A stretch of DNA of 64,000 nt, from the NCBI GenBank assembly GCA_030828385.1, contig JAURCS010000016.1, positions 1-64,000 of the forward strand, written 5' to 3'. Below, one piece after another: positions 35,248 to 46,172 of the stretch (position 1 is its first letter; each line of letters opens with the position of its first letter). This stretch comes from Gammaproteobacteria bacterium (lineage in GTDB: Bacteria > Pseudomonadota > Gammaproteobacteria > Pseudomonadales > Pseudohongiellaceae). The notes under the pieces are model-generated. The model made no database searches, was not told where the DNA came from, and worked only from the letters and a program-made list of their open reading frames with translations. The translations under genes and the position numbers were made by a program.

Positions 35248-37389
35248 CTATTGAAATAGCCGGTCAACAACATAGCCACTGACATCCCGGATTTGTTCTG
35301 GCGTAAGCGCCCCGGTAAAAGTCGGCATGCTGTTTCTGCCGGTGGAAACAATGGTAATGGCATCACGGATATCGGTGATATTGTTCAATGGCATGGCATT
35401 ATTGTGCCCGCCCATGCCGTCGTCACCATGACAGGGCAAACAGGTTTGCTGGAACAAGATTTCACCCGCAGCATAATCAGGATCACCTTCTGCAAACACC
35501 ACTGCAACGGCCTCTGTGTCACTATTGCCAAGCGACAACAGGGTATCCCCCGGGCTGGCTTCTTCCATCTGACCGGACAATGAGAACAGCCACAGACTGT
35601 CACCTCGCGGCGAGCCCTGAAACAGATTACCGCCGGAATAGGCTGCGATATACTGTTTGCCATCTTTTTCAAAACTGATGGCCGGCGCATTCATGCCGGC
35701 GCCGGTCTGAAAACCCCACAGCTCCATGCCGGTATCGATATCAAGAGCGGTCAAACGTCCATCATTACGACCCACAAACAGCAGATCCCCGGCAGTGGCG
35801 AGAAACCCTGAATAACAGGCATCCTGCCAACGGTACTGCCAGACCAGTTTATTGGTAGTCATATCCATCGCCGCAACAATCCCTACCGTTGGCCGTTTCG
35901 AGCCACCAAACTTGCCACCGGTCCAGGATTTACCACTGTGCTCATCCGGTATTTCGACATCTACCATGGACGCGGCCACCGAAGATTCCGAGGCGCAGAT
36001 ATACATGATCTGTCGGTTGGGGTCGTAGGCACTGGGCGCCCAGTTGGCACCACCGGCGAGACCGGGCTGAACCAGAACCGGTTCATAAAGGAAGGGCGTA
36101 AAAATCCTGCCCTGATTCACCAGTTGCGTGCCTTCTGGCGCAACATCAATAAACTGGGGAACGAATGCATCCCCAACAGGATAGGGCTGTGTGGCAGAAG
36201 TGAACTGTTCAGGGATTTGCGGCACCGGCTTTTCTTCAACGCCGATAATAGGCTCGCCGGTTATCCGGTCGAGAATATAGACCCAGCCAGTCTTGCCGGC
36301 TTCGGCAACGGCTTTACGGGTTTCCCCTTCATATTCCATATCAAACAGAATGACAGGATTTGGGGCATCATAATCCCACAGGTCATGATGTACCTGCTGG
36401 AAATGCCAGCGGTATTCTCCTGTGCGCACATCAATGGCAACGATGGAGTCAGTAAACAGGTTATCGCCTTCACGCATGGTGCCATTCATATCGGGCCCGG
36501 GATTACCGGTAGAAAAATAAATCAGTCCCAGTTCCGGATCCAGTGCCGGTGTCTGCCAAACAGTACCGCCGCCAAACTCCCAGGCATTGTTATCCTGTGG
36601 CCAGGTATCATGTCCAAACTCACCGGGGCCTGGAATGGTATAAAAGGTCCAGAGTTTTTCACCACTGTCAGCATCAAAGGCTTCCACCAGGCCACGCACA
36701 CCTTTCTCGGCGCCGGAATAACCGGTGATCACCATGCCATCATAAAAAAGCGGTGCTCCGGTAATACTGTAACCATCCTGCCAGCGCACACTTTGCGTTT
36801 CCCAGGCAATTTCCCCGCTGGCTTTATCCAGCGCTACCAATCGCGCATCCAGCTGACCAAGAAAAACCTTGTCATCGCCCAGTGCTACTCCCCGGTTGTC
36901 CCAACCGCAACAGACCGCTTCACCCATTTCTTCAGGGTATTGTGAATTGTATTCCCAAAGCATTTCACCACTGTCCACATCCACAGCAAAAGCATCACTG
37001 TCGCCTGTGGTGATATACAGCACACCATCCTGATAGACAGGCGTGCCTTCTGCAGAATATCGGGTTTCAAGTCCGGAGCCATTCAGATGAACACGCCATT
37101 CGGCTTTCAGATCAGCGACATTGTCACGATTAATTTCAGCAAGTGGCGACCAGCGCTGGTTATAAAACGAACCACCATTGGTTGGCCAGGCATCGGTAGG
37201 CGCTGCTACCAGGGGATCTGTTTCAAGGGGGCTTGGTCTGGATGCGGGTGCTGGTGATTCAGCAACTCTGGCTGCGCTTGGGGCAGATTCTACATCGGCC
37301 TGACTGGCTGAATCATCGTTGCCGCAAGCTGCCAGCAGCATGGCAAACAGGAAAATTAGTGGCGTGCGAAATTGATTGGTCGTTCTCAT
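35248..37389 (-). CDS. PQQ-dependent quinohemoprotein dehydrogenase, lipid-anchored, with C-terminal cytochrome c domain
   Basis: The 713-residue protein has a lipoprotein signal with lipobox LAAC at C22 and a low-complexity Ala/Ser/Pro linker to about 65. The eight-bladed PQQ propeller follows, with repeated tryptophan-docking motifs (ALDKASGEIAWE, AFDADSGEKLW, ALDIDTGMELWGF), and the vicinal Cys pair C160-C161 in AVCCGWDNRG that forms the disulfide ring over PQQ. The C-terminal cytochrome c domain has CLPCH (C650, C653, H654) and a likely axial Met at 688 (NSMPTF). This is the methanol/ethanol dehydrogenase (type II) class, which oxidises alcohols in the periplasm. It appears to be the first gene of the 37.4-29.1 kb unit. 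Confidence 0.92.
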   Translation of the reverse strand: MRTTNQFRTPLIFLFAMLLAACGNDDSASQADVESAPSAARVAESPAPASRPSPLETDPLVAAPTDAWPTNGGSFYNQRWSPLAEINRDNVADLKAEWRVHLNGSGLETRYSAEGTPVYQDGVLYITTGDSDAFAVDVDSGEMLWEYNSQYPEEMGEAVCCGWDNRGVALGDDKVFLGQLDARLVALDKASGEIAWETQSVRWQDGYSITGAPLFYDGMVITGYSGAEKGVRGLVEAFDADSGEKLWTFYTIPGPGEFGHDTWPQDNNAWEFGGGTVWQTPALDPELGLIYFSTGNPGPDMNGTMREGDNLFTDSIVAIDVRTGEYRWHFQQVHHDLWDYDAPNPVILFDMEYEGETRKAVAEAGKTGWVYILDRITGEPIIGVEEKPVPQIPEQFTSATQPYPVGDAFVPQFIDVAPEGTQLVNQGRIFTPFLYEPVLVQPGLAGGANWAPSAYDPNRQIMYICASESSVAASMVDVEIPDEHSGKSWTGGKFGGSKRPTVGIVAAMDMTTNKLVWQYRWQDACYSGFLATAGDLLFVGRNDGRLTALDIDTGMELWGFQTGAGMNAPAISFEKDGKQYIAAYSGGNLFQGSPRGDSLWLFSLSGQMEEASPGDTLLSLGNSDTEAVAVVFAEGDPDYAAGEILFQQTCLPCHGDDGMGGHNNAMPLNNITDIRDAITIVSTGRNSMPTFTGALTPEQIRDVSGYVVDRLFQ

Positions 37390-37513
37390 GAGTCCCCCTC
37401 ATCTACAGCCCGTAGCTGTAATAAATAAATATCAGGGGATTATATAGAGTTGCAGGTAACTTTTACCACAACCTGGCACCCCAACCTGTATCAAAACAGT
37501 TAAAGACGATTGT

Positions 37514-38011
37514 TCAGGCGACGTTGAATGTGCGCCGGATATATCGCAACGCCAAAAATACAAAGGGCCATATAATGGCACTGGAAAGAGCCGATATCAT
37601 AAATATCAAATTGGGCGCAGTGTTTTGGCTATTCGCGGTAAGCACCCAGAACGATAATAACTGGTGTATGCCCGCCAGAATTAAAATAGTGCTGCTTTGC
37701 TGAATCGCTGTAAACATTCGCATGCGCTGGTAAAGACTAAGCGCTAAATAGGCCACGAGTGCCAGGGCCAGGGCATTCAGCCCCAGTAATGAACCTTCCA
37801 GCACATCCATAAAGAAACCGGTAATCCAGGCACTAAACAGGCCTATTCTGTCTGGCAGCGCTACCACCCAGTAAATGACAACCAGTGCCACCCATTCGGG
37901 TCGATAGGCTTCAAGCCAGTCAGGCAGAGGCAGCACGGTAAACAATGCCGCCAGCACCAAAGTACCGAGGATTATCCAGCCGCCATGATGTTTGTTAAAT
38001 TTTGCTCCCAT
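37514..38011 (-). CDS. mreD: Rod shape-determining protein MreD
   Basis: The 165-residue inner-membrane protein has about five helices and the MreD pattern WLEAYRPEWVALVVIYWVVALPDRIGLFSAWITGFFMDVLEGSLLGLNALAL, quoted by its core YRPEWVALVVIYW and GFFMDVLEGSLLG. It works with MreB, MreC, RodA and PBP2 in side-wall elongation. It is 17 bases downstream of mreC. In Pseudomonas maf and rng follow mreD; here the accessory quinoprotein gene follows, so a rearrangement boundary lies near 37.5 kb. Confidence 0.93.
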   Translation of the reverse strand: MGAKFNKHHGGWIILGTLVLAALFTVLPLPDWLEAYRPEWVALVVIYWVVALPDRIGLFSAWITGFFMDVLEGSLLGLNALALALVAYLALSLYQRMRMFTAIQQSSTILILAGIHQLLSFWVLTANSQNTAPNLIFMISALSSAIIWPFVFLALRYIRRTFNVA

Positions 38012-38028
38012 CTTTTACCGGTCCTTGA

Positions 38029-38847
38029 TTACTTGAACAACAACAGCACATTACGACTGCGCTCAAGCTGGGCAGTAGGTTCTACTGTCACGGTGGCAAA
38101 GGGCTCTCCGGGGTCGTGCAGCACATTGCTCACCACCCCTACCGGATAGCCCGCGGGAAAACGCCCACCAAATCCCGAGGTCACCAGGACATCACCCACA
38201 ACCACATCAAACGTATCGGAAATATTGTTCAACACCAGTCTTTGTAAACTGTCCTGGGTACCCGAAGCAATTGCCCGGTTGCCATTGCGGTTGATCTGAA
38301 TCGGTGTCGAATGTTGGGGATCAGTAATTAGCAGTACCCAACTGGCATAGGGTTCTACATCGACAATCTGTCCCATCAGACCAAAGGCATCAATCACCGG
38401 CTGTCCGATATAGACATCGTGCACACTCCCCTTGTTGATAAGGACCCGTTTGGTAAAGGGATCCGGCGATTCTCCGGTGAGTTGCGCCTGCACTACCCGC
38501 TCATCGACAATGCTTGAAGCATTGAGTAACTCATTGAGTCTTATGTTTTCAGCCTTCAAGTGCTCCAGCTTTTGTAATTCGAATTGCTGCTGCAGTAATT
38601 GCTGCTTTAAACGCTGGTTTTCGCCAATCAGGTAACTGCGACTCTGCAAATTGGAGTTTACGGAATCGGATATGGAGCGTGGGGAATCTGCCAGCCAATG
38701 CAGGGGGGTGACCAGGTAGGACGCATAAAAACGAACCTGGGACAGGTAGCTGAAGCGACTGTCTGCCAGCATCATAATCATGGACAGCAGGGCCAGGCCG
38801 AGCAATCGATAGCCTTGGGATGCACCTTTAATAAATAGGGATTTAAT
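38029..38847 (-). CDS. mreC: Rod shape-determining protein MreC (start codon unusual)
   Basis: The protein has a membrane helix (LLGLALLSMIMMLAD), a coiled coil (about 70-100, QLLQQQFELQKLEHL) and the periplasmic beta domain (VLINKGSVHDVYIGQPVIDAFGLMGQIV quoted by INKGSVHDVYIGQPV; FPAGYPVGVVSNV). The canonical frame opens only at a TTG (38805), which would start inside the helix. Upstream codons up to a TGA at 38851-38853 encode IKSLFIKGASQGYR, matching the conserved MreC N-terminus (KPLFxRGPSLxxR). Within that stretch only ATT codons could serve as starts. ATT at 38847 has AAGG eight bases upstream and is chosen. TTG 38805 also has AAGG nearby. Confidence 0.85.
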   Translation of the reverse strand: MKSLFIKGASQGYRLLGLALLSMIMMLADSRFSYLSQVRFYASYLVTPLHWLADSPRSISDSVNSNLQSRSYLIGENQRLKQQLLQQQFELQKLEHLKAENIRLNELLNASSIVDERVVQAQLTGESPDPFTKRVLINKGSVHDVYIGQPVIDAFGLMGQIVDVEPYASWVLLITDPQHSTPIQINRNGNRAIASGTQDSLQRLVLNNISDTFDVVVGDVLVTSGFGGRFPAGYPVGVVSNVLHDPGEPFATVTVEPTAQLERSRNVLLLFK

Positions 38848-38886
38848 AGATCAAACCTTTACTGTGTGAACACAAAAATAAAGATT

Positions 38887-38904
38887 AAGGATAAAGGATA
38901 AAGG
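38887..38904. repeat. Short tandem array of a 7-bp unit (GGATAAA)
   Basis: AAGGATAAAGGATAAAGG holds two GGATAAA units plus a partial. The reverse complement (CCTTTAT) is the same heptamer that flanks the large array at 48446-48528. It lies in the mreB-mreC intergenic region. Confidence 0.6.
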
Positions 38905-39070
38905 GGAGAAAGTGCAGATCTGAATAAAAAAATAGCGCTTTTCTTCTGAATTTTATTCCTGATCAGCATGACAGCTTGAGGCAGGGATCTAATGAGCTCA
39001 TGCCTCAGCATGATGTTGTGCCGGTTTTTGCCAAAATCATGGCAATTAGTCAGGCCGACTACTGTCAGTG

Positions 39071-40117
<1,047 letters not shown>

Positions 40118-40273
40118 TTACCTTATATAAGTAATAATTAGTTATGAATGATAATTCTTTTTTAAATAGTGCGGAGGGATTGGCTCTAATAGTTATTCTT
40201 TAGTTATTCTTCCAGTATAATCAGCCGTTTTAGCTCGAGCAACTCTAGCAATCACACCTACTTAGAGCAAGAA

Positions 40274-40297
40274 TTAAATCTGAATTGTCAGATTTAA
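40274..40297. promoter_or_regulatory. Perfect 10-bp inverted repeat in the mreB-gatC divergent region
   Basis: TTAAATCTGA (40274-40283), loop ATTG, TCAGATTTAA (40288-40297). The A/T-rich symmetric site lies about 50 bases upstream of the gatC start and 166 upstream of mreB. It could be an operator or an mRNA hairpin in the gatC leader; no T-run follows, so it is not a terminator. Confidence 0.5.
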
Positions 40298-40346
40298 GTC
40301 ACTATTTGAGCTGAATCGCGCCCATATTAATTATTTGGAGTCTGAC

Positions 40347-40634
40347 ATGTCTATTGAACTAGGCGACGTGGAAAACATTGCTCACCTGGCACGCCTCGAT
40401 CTTACCGAAAAAGAGAAAGAAGAAGCGGCAAGCAGCATGTCCAATATTCTGAACCTGATCGACCAGATGCAGTCAGTGAATACTGATGATGTCGCACCAC
40501 TCGCCCATGCGTTTGATACCGCCCAGCGCCTGCGGGAAGACAAGGTCACAGAGACCGATCAACGCGATGAGTTGCAAAAAATTGCGCCGGAGGCTGAAGA
40601 TGGCCTGTTTCTGGTTCCCAAGGTTATTGAATAG
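40347..40634 (+). CDS. gatC: Asp/Glu-tRNA amidotransferase subunit C
   Basis: The 95-residue protein starts MSIELGDVENIAHLARLDL and has the GatC pattern LTEKEKEEAASSMSNILNLIDQMQSVNTDDVAPLAH, quoted by its core NILNLIDQMQ and VAPLAHA. It bridges GatA and GatB in the enzyme that converts Asp-tRNA(Asn) and/or Glu-tRNA(Gln) to the amides. The frame extends to a TTG at 40335; the ATG at 40347 with GGAG seven bases upstream is chosen. First gene of gatCAB. Confidence 0.95.
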   Translation: MSIELGDVENIAHLARLDLTEKEKEEAASSMSNILNLIDQMQSVNTDDVAPLAHAFDTAQRLREDKVTETDQRDELQKIAPEAEDGLFLVPKVIE

Positions 40635-40740
40635 TAATCTGTGGTTTGTTGCGCCTGAATACGTTTTCTTTAGAATTTTTCAATTTAACCCACTGTTCAC
40701 AACCACATCATGAGCAGACCAAGCATCAGGATTATTTAAG

Positions 40741-42189
40741 ATGATTGAACTAGGCCTGGCACCATTATCCAGGGCACTTGCCAATGGCGAGTTTTCCAGT
40801 GTTGAACTGACGCAGGCATACCTGCACCAGATTGCACAGGAAAACAGCGATTTGAATGCCTATGTTACTGTCTGCGAAGAGCTCGCCCTATCTCAGGCAA
40901 GGGCTGCAGATGAAGCCAGAAGCCAGGGTAATGCCGGGCCATTGACTGGCATTCCTATTGCCCACAAGGATCTTTTTTGTACCCAGGGCATTCGTACTGC
41001 CTGCGGCTCAAAAATGCTCGACAACTTTATCGCGCCCTATAACGCCACCGTGGTAGAAAATTTTATCAAGGCCGGCAGCGTCACCCTCGGCAAAACCAAC
41101 ATGGATGAATTCGCCATGGGGTCCTCCAACGAAACCAGCTTTTACGGCCCGGTAAAAAATCCCTGGGATCGTAGCCTGGTACCTGGTGGTTCATCGGGTG
41201 GTTCTGCAGCGGCAGTGGCAGCTCGCCTGTGCGCCGGCGCTACCGCAACAGACACCGGTGGCTCTATTCGTCAACCCGCCTCATTTACCGGAATTACCGG
41301 TTTAAAACCTACCTATGGCAGGGTAAGCCGCTGGGGTATGGTGGCTTTCGCCTCCAGTCTTGATCAGGCTGGCACCATGACTCAGTCAGCAGAAGATGCC
41401 GCCATGATGCTTAATGTCATGGCCGGACTGGACCTCAAGGATTCCACCAGTAGTGATACCGCCGCGGAAGATTACACAAAGGATCTGGACAAACCCCTTG
41501 CGGGACTGAAGATCGGCATCCCGACCCAGCATTTTTCTGAAGGCCTGAATGCCGATGTGGAAAAGTGCATCAGGGAGGCTATTGCCGAATTTGAAAAACT
41601 TGGTGCAACTGTCAGGGAAGTGAGTCTGGATAACAGTCATCTTTCAGTCTCAGCCTACTATGTCATCGCACCAGCTGAAGCATCAGCCAATCTGTCCCGC
41701 TATGATGGCGTGCGTTACGGCTACCGCTGCAAAGATCCGGTCAATCTGGAAGATATGTATAAACGCACCCGCAGCGAGGGCTTCGGCACTGAAGTCAAAC
41801 GCCGCATCATGGTCGGTACCTATGCCCTTTCAGCAGGATACTACGATGCCTATTACATCAAGGCACAAAAAATACGTCGCCTGATCAAGAACGATTTTCA
41901 GAAAGCATTCGAGGAAGTAGATGTCATCATGGGCCCTACCTCCCCCCACACTGCTTTTGCCATAGGCTCAAAAAACGATGATCCTGTCACCATGTATCTG
42001 GAAGATATTTATACGATTGCTGTGAATCTGGCAGGCTTGCCCGGCATGTCCATCCCGGCCGGACTGGTCAACGGCTTGCCTGTAGGACTCCAGATAGTGG
42101 GCAAGGATTTCGCCGAAGCGCAATTGTTGAATGTGGCACACAAATTTCAGCAGGCAACAGACTGGCATGAGAAATCACCGGTCAATTAA
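40741..42189 (+). CDS. gatA: Asp/Glu-tRNA amidotransferase subunit A
   Basis: The 482-residue amidase-signature glutaminase supplies ammonia for tRNA-bound Asp/Glu amidation. The Ser-cisSer-Lys triad is K76 (PIAHKDLF), S151 (GGSSGGSA) and S175 ([10 protein letters not shown]), with the same spacing as in known GatA structures. Other family motifs are [15 protein letters not shown] and the late GPTSPHTAF. It is 106 bases after gatC and 60 before gatB. Confidence 0.97.
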   Translation: MIELGLAPLSRALANGEFSSVELTQAYLHQIAQENSDLNAYVTVCEELALSQARAADEARSQGNAGPLTGIPIAHKDLFCTQGIRTACGSKMLDNFIAPYNATVVENFIKAGSVTLGKTNMDEFAMGSSNETSFYGPVKNPWDRSLVPGGSSGGSAAAVAARLCAGATATDTGGSIRQPASFTGITGLKPTYGRVSRWGMVAFASSLDQAGTMTQSAEDAAMMLNVMAGLDLKDSTSSDTAAEDYTKDLDKPLAGLKIGIPTQHFSEGLNADVEKCIREAIAEFEKLGATVREVSLDNSHLSVSAYYVIAPAEASANLSRYDGVRYGYRCKDPVNLEDMYKRTRSEGFGTEVKRRIMVGTYALSAGYYDAYYIKAQKIRRLIKNDFQKAFEEVDVIMGPTSPHTAFAIGSKNDDPVTMYLEDIYTIAVNLAGLPGMSIPAGLVNGLPVGLQIVGKDFAEAQLLNVAHKFQQATDWHEKSPVN

Positions 42190-42249
42190 TTATCAATTGG
42201 TTTGAAAATTTAAAGCGGCTGCATCGTTAATAAGCAAGAGAGAAAAAAA

Positions 42250-43683
42250 ATGGAATGGGAAACAGTTATAGGACTTGAAGTGCATGTGCAATTAGCCACT
42301 GCCTCCAAGTTATTTTCCGGCACCAGCACTGAATTTGGCGCGCAGCCCAATACCCAGGCCAATATCTATGATCTGGCAATGCCCGGTACGCTGCCGGTAT
42401 TGAATGCCGAGGCCCTGCGCATGGCGGTAAAATTTGGTCTGGCCATAGATGCTGAAATTGGCAAGACATCGGTTTTTGACCGGAAAAACTATTTTTACCC
42501 CGACCTGCCCAAGGGGTACCAGACATCACAGCTGGACTTCCCAACAGTAGGCAAAGGACAGCTGGTCATCGACATGGAAGATGGTTCCCAGAGAACCATC
42601 GGGGTTACCCGTGCCCACATGGAAGAAGACGCTGGAAAATCCCTGCATGAAGATTTCCACGGCAAGACTGGTATCGACCTGAACCGTGCCGGTACGCCCT
42701 TGCTGGAAATTGTATCGGAACCGGATTTGAGAAATGCCAGGGAAGCCGTTGCTTACCTGAAGAAGCTACATTCCATCATTTTATACCTGGGCATTTCCGA
42801 TGGCGATATGTCGCAGGGTTCTATGCGCTGTGATGCCAACGTCTCGGTTCGTCCCAAGGGTACCACCGAGCTCGGCAACCGTACCGAAATCAAGAACATC
42901 AACTCTTTCCGCTTTGTGGAAAAAGCCATCAATATCGAAGTGCAACGCCAGATCGATATTATCGAGGACGGTGGAAAAATTGTGCAGGAAACCCGCCTCT
43001 ATGATGCGGACAAAAATGAAACCCGATCAATGCGCAGCAAGGAAGTGGCCAATGACTATCGCTATTTCCCGGAGCCGGATTTACTACCCATCGTTATTGA
43101 TGATGCTTATATTGAATCCGTGCGGACCACCTTACCGGAACTACCTGATATCAAAAAACAGCGCTTCCAGGATGAGTATGCTCTGAGTGAATATGATGCC
43201 ATGATATTGTCCAGCGACCTGTCCACCGCTGACTATTTCGAGGAAGTAGCGAAAGCATGTGGAGACGCAAAACTCTCAGCTAACTGGGTGATGGGTGACC
43301 TGCAGGCCAGCCTGAATAAGGATGAAATCTCTATTTCCGAGAGCCCGATCAGTTCAGATGCCCTTGCTGGCCTGATAAAACGCATCAAGGACAACACTAT
43401 CTCTTCCAAGATAGCCAAGACTGTGTTCGAAGCCATGCTGGCAGGTGAAGGTGATGCTGACAGTATTATTGAAAGCAAAGGGCTGAAACAGGTAACTGAC
43501 GCCGGTGCCATTGAAAAAATGGTGGATGAAGTGATTGCCAACAACCCGGCTCAGGTGCAGCAGTTTAAAGAAGGTAAGGAGCAGGTAATCGGTTTCTTTG
43601 TAGGCCAGATCATGAAGGCCTCTCAGGGCAAAGCCAATCCAGCCCAAGTTAATCAACTGCTGAAAGAAAAACTCAGTAGCTAG
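42250..43683 (+). CDS. gatB: Asp/Glu-tRNA amidotransferase subunit B
   Basis: The 477-residue kinase-amidotransferase subunit begins [22 protein letters not shown], quoted by [10 protein letters not shown]. It contains [47 protein letters not shown] and the [15 protein letters not shown] segment. A C-terminal YqeY-like helical domain binds tRNA. It activates the tRNA-bound Asp/Glu with ATP and receives ammonia from GatA. The presence of gatCAB together with a tRNA-Gln gene does not by itself tell which tRNA is amidated. Confidence 0.97.
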   Translation: MEWETVIGLEVHVQLATASKLFSGTSTEFGAQPNTQANIYDLAMPGTLPVLNAEALRMAVKFGLAIDAEIGKTSVFDRKNYFYPDLPKGYQTSQLDFPTVGKGQLVIDMEDGSQRTIGVTRAHMEEDAGKSLHEDFHGKTGIDLNRAGTPLLEIVSEPDLRNAREAVAYLKKLHSIILYLGISDGDMSQGSMRCDANVSVRPKGTTELGNRTEIKNINSFRFVEKAINIEVQRQIDIIEDGGKIVQETRLYDADKNETRSMRSKEVANDYRYFPEPDLLPIVIDDAYIESVRTTLPELPDIKKQRFQDEYALSEYDAMILSSDLSTADYFEEVAKACGDAKLSANWVMGDLQASLNKDEISISESPISSDALAGLIKRIKDNTISSKIAKTVFEAMLAGEGDADSIIESKGLKQVTDAGAIEKMVDEVIANNPAQVQQFKEGKEQVIGFFVGQIMKASQGKANPAQVNQLLKEKLSS

Positions 43684-43740
43684 AAAAAATAACGCATATT
43701 CAGCAAAAACCATAAAGACAATAATTACGAGAATGACAAC

Positions 43741-44055
43741 ATGAAAGCAGAGAAAAAAACCGGTGCCGACAGAACCCAGCCAGCCGTCCGTGACGAATGG
43801 TGGAGTGATGAGCGGGTGCAATCTTTTCTGGAACTGGACACCTCCCATGATGAGGCGCCGGATTTTCATATTCTGCAAAAGGCTTATCGCGGCATGGTGC
43901 CCGAGGCTTTCTCACGCTTCATCCAGTTTTTCATCGACGCCGGCCGCAATCTGAACGAAGCTAATATGCACGGAGAAACAATTCTGAACATTGTTTCAAA
44001 GCATAGGAATTCCGGGGAATATAAAAAGATACTGGAAAAAGCTGGCGCAAAATAA
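43741..44055 (+). CDS. PA4642 family protein
   Basis: The 104-residue soluble protein carries EWWSDERVQSFLELD, then FHILQKAYRGMVPEAFSRFIQFFIDAGRNLNEANMHGETIL (quoted by KAYRGMVPEAFSRFI and AGRNLNEANMHGET). This layout matches the PA4642 family of Pseudomonas and relatives. The second half resembles a single ankyrin-like repeat (HGETILNIVSKHR). No function is known. It begins 57 bases after gatB with no terminator visible between. Confidence 0.82.
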   Translation: MKAEKKTGADRTQPAVRDEWWSDERVQSFLELDTSHDEAPDFHILQKAYRGMVPEAFSRFIQFFIDAGRNLNEANMHGETILNIVSKHRNSGEYKKILEKAGAK

Positions 44056-44117
44056 AAAACAACTGATTTTATCTTCTGCCAAATCGATAAAGCAGAGTAA
44101 ATTCACGACATTAAAAA

Positions 44118-45428
44118 CTAGTAACGTCGCGGCCTGGAGCTGCCTTTTCTGTCACCTTTGCCGCCATGCTTGCTACCTTCCTGTTTGAATTTCGACGGGC
44201 GCGAAAACGCTGGCGGTTTTGTCAGCAATTCTTCCGGTGGGTGTTCACAGGGCAGTTTCATGCCGATGGTTTCTTCAATACCTGGCAATAGAAAGGACTC
44301 GTCCTCATCAGCAAAACTGATGGAGGTGCCCAACAATCCTGCACGACCGGTGCGTCCAATACGATGCACGTAGTCTTCCGCCTCTTCCGGTAAATTGAAA
44401 TTCACCACATGGGATATCTCATCAATGTGCAGACCACGGCCGGCCACATCAGTAGCTACCAGCACCTGGATGGTATCGTTTTTGAATTCCTCAAGAGTGC
44501 GCACACGCCTGGGTTGTGAAATCTCACCCGATAACAAGCCAACACTGACTTCATTTCGATGCAGGTTATCAGCGAGACGTCTGGCCTGATCACGACGATT
44601 GGTAAATACGATAACGCGCTCACCTGCATCACTCTGAATCAGGTTATAGAGCAAGTTATATTTTTGATTTGTGGTTACCAGATATACCAGCTGGTTCACG
44701 TTGTCTGTGGTGAGCTGTTGTGACTCGACTTCAATTTTTACCGGGTTAACTGCCCAGCGATTGGCCAGCTCCATAATGTCTTCAGTAAAGGTGGCACTGA
44801 ACAACATGGTCTGACGATATTCTTTTTTCGGGGTCGCCGCGACCACCTGACGTACCTGGGGGATAAATCCCATATCCAGCATACGGTCAGCCTCATCCAG
44901 CACCAGCAGTTCCACCATGCTCAGATCAATATTTTTATTCCTGACAAAATCCAGAAGTCTTCCCGGTGTTGCGGCAACGATATCGACGATATCGTTTTCA
45001 AGTTCCCGTTGCTGTTTCTGATAGTCGATGCCACCCACCAGTGTGGTGACATTGAGATTCGCGTACTTCGTTAAGGCAACGGCATCCTTGGCAATTTGCA
45101 TGACCAGTTCCCTGGTCGGCGCAATAATGAGAGCACGCGGTTCTCCCACATAACGTTCTTCTTCGATGGGATTTTTCAGCAGATCATTAATAATGGTTGA
45201 AAGAAAAGCGGCGGTCTTACCAGTACCCGTTTGTGCTTTACCGGTGACATCATGACCTTCGAGGGTTACTTTCAGACTTTGTGCCTGGATCGGCGTGCAG
45301 AATTCAAAACCCAGATCATCTACTGCCTTGAGTAGTTCTTCCGGGAGATCGAAGTCTTGAAATTTAACTTTTTCTTCACTGTCAGGGGGGACAGTGACTG
45401 GAATTGGATCAATGTTTTCAGTTGTCAC
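44118..45428 (-). CDS. rhlB: DEAD-box RNA helicase RhlB
   Basis: This 436-residue helicase has all the DEAD-box motifs: Q motif ([12 protein letters not shown]), Walker [45 protein letters not shown] and HRIGRTGR. The RhlB type is supported by [15 protein letters not shown] at the start, the [18 protein letters not shown] region and the [22 protein letters not shown] end. RhlB unwinds structured RNA for the RNase E degradosome. The C-terminal ~35 residues are basic, Gly/Ser/Arg-rich and probably bind RNA. Monocistronic by layout. Confidence 0.88.
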   Translation of the reverse strand: MTTENIDPIPVTVPPDSEEKVKFQDFDLPEELLKAVDDLGFEFCTPIQAQSLKVTLEGHDVTGKAQTGTGKTAAFLSTIINDLLKNPIEEERYVGEPRALIIAPTRELVMQIAKDAVALTKYANLNVTTLVGGIDYQKQQRELENDIVDIVAATPGRLLDFVRNKNIDLSMVELLVLDEADRMLDMGFIPQVRQVVAATPKKEYRQTMLFSATFTEDIMELANRWAVNPVKIEVESQQLTTDNVNQLVYLVTTNQKYNLLYNLIQSDAGERVIVFTNRRDQARRLADNLHRNEVSVGLLSGEISQPRRVRTLEEFKNDTIQVLVATDVAGRGLHIDEISHVVNFNLPEEAEDYVHRIGRTGRAGLLGTSISFADEDESFLLPGIEETIGMKLPCEHPPEELLTKPPAFSRPSKFKQEGSKHGGKGDRKGSSRPRRY

Positions 45429-45517
45429 AAATGTACTACCGCACCGCTCTTCATTATTTATTTATATATTCTTCACTAAATTGGTGCGTATCATAACGAA
45501 AAGCCGGAACGCATGAT

Positions 45518-45778
45518 ATGAAAATATGTAAGCAATGCCAGCGAAACTACCCCGATCATGCAAAATACTGCAGCCAATGTGGTAAAAAGCTGGAATTAAT
45601 CGAGGAAGAACAAGCGGACAAAATTGAGCGCAACAAAACTACCAGCTCATGGAAGCTTTTCTGGCTCACCCTGGGCGGCAGTCTTTTACTGTCGTGGCTG
45701 CTGATGGCAGTATTTCATTTGCCTGTATTCATTCTTGGCGTTTTTCTGCCATTGCTCTGGTTCAGCAGCAAAAAGTAA
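45518..45778 (+). CDS. Zinc-ribbon small membrane protein
   Basis: The 86-residue protein has an N-terminal zinc ribbon with C4-x2-C7 and C18-x2-C21 (MKICKQCQRNYPDHAKYCSQCG), a charged linker, and two closely spaced hydrophobic helices (about 48-63 and 66-82). Function unknown; proteins of this design are common regulators or membrane-protein accessories. It is divergent from rhlB, with 89 bases between. Confidence 0.72.
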   Translation: MKICKQCQRNYPDHAKYCSQCGKKLELIEEEQADKIERNKTTSSWKLFWLTLGGSLLLSWLLMAVFHLPVFILGVFLPLLWFSSKK

Positions 45779-45798
45779 GCATGGAGCAGTTGATTAAA

Positions 45799-46113
45799 TC
45801 AGTCCCGGCAACGATAAATGATGAAGGTCTGCTCTCCGTCTACCACACGGGTTGAAGGTACAATAGCATCGCCCCTGTCAGCCGCCCTGTTGCGCGCCAT
45901 GGTTCTAAGCTCTCTTGCCACCTTGTCTTCATTCCTTTCCAGTAAAGCGCGATCAAGCACTTCTACGGTAGTAGTTCCTGTTCTGGTACAGTTGGCGACT
46001 TCGGCGGCGCTAAGAATAGCAACATTTTCACCCTCAGCGGTAAGCTTCACCCAAGAGCAAGAAGCCAATGCAAATACCGATCCCAGACCTATTATTCTGA
46101 TTAAATTTTTCAT
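45799..46113 (-). CDS. DUF4156 family lipoprotein
   Basis: The 104-residue protein has a lipoprotein signal peptide ending LASC (C19), followed by SWVKLTAEGENVAILSAAEVANCTRTGTTTVEVLD, quoted by its family core SWVKLTAEGENV and VANCTRTGTTTVEVLD. The rest is RELRTMARNRAADRGDAIV. This matches DUF4156 (RcsF-like small lipoproteins). The two later cysteines (NC and YRC) may be disulfide bonded. Function not established. Confidence 0.82.
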   Translation of the reverse strand: MKNLIRIIGLGSVFALASCSWVKLTAEGENVAILSAAEVANCTRTGTTTVEVLDRALLERNEDKVARELRTMARNRAADRGDAIVPSTRVVDGEQTFIIYRCRD

Positions 46114-46172
46114 AGCGCTTCCTGTATTTTCCTTGTTATTTTACTGATTGGTTAATAAACTAGCCGAGCCAG

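Noticed and set aside
35938-36945. 335-residue open frame on the plus strand
   Set aside because: It is antisense to the PQQ dehydrogenase gene, whose domains are conserved along its whole length. The plus-strand product is rich in His/Gly/Ile with no domain pattern.
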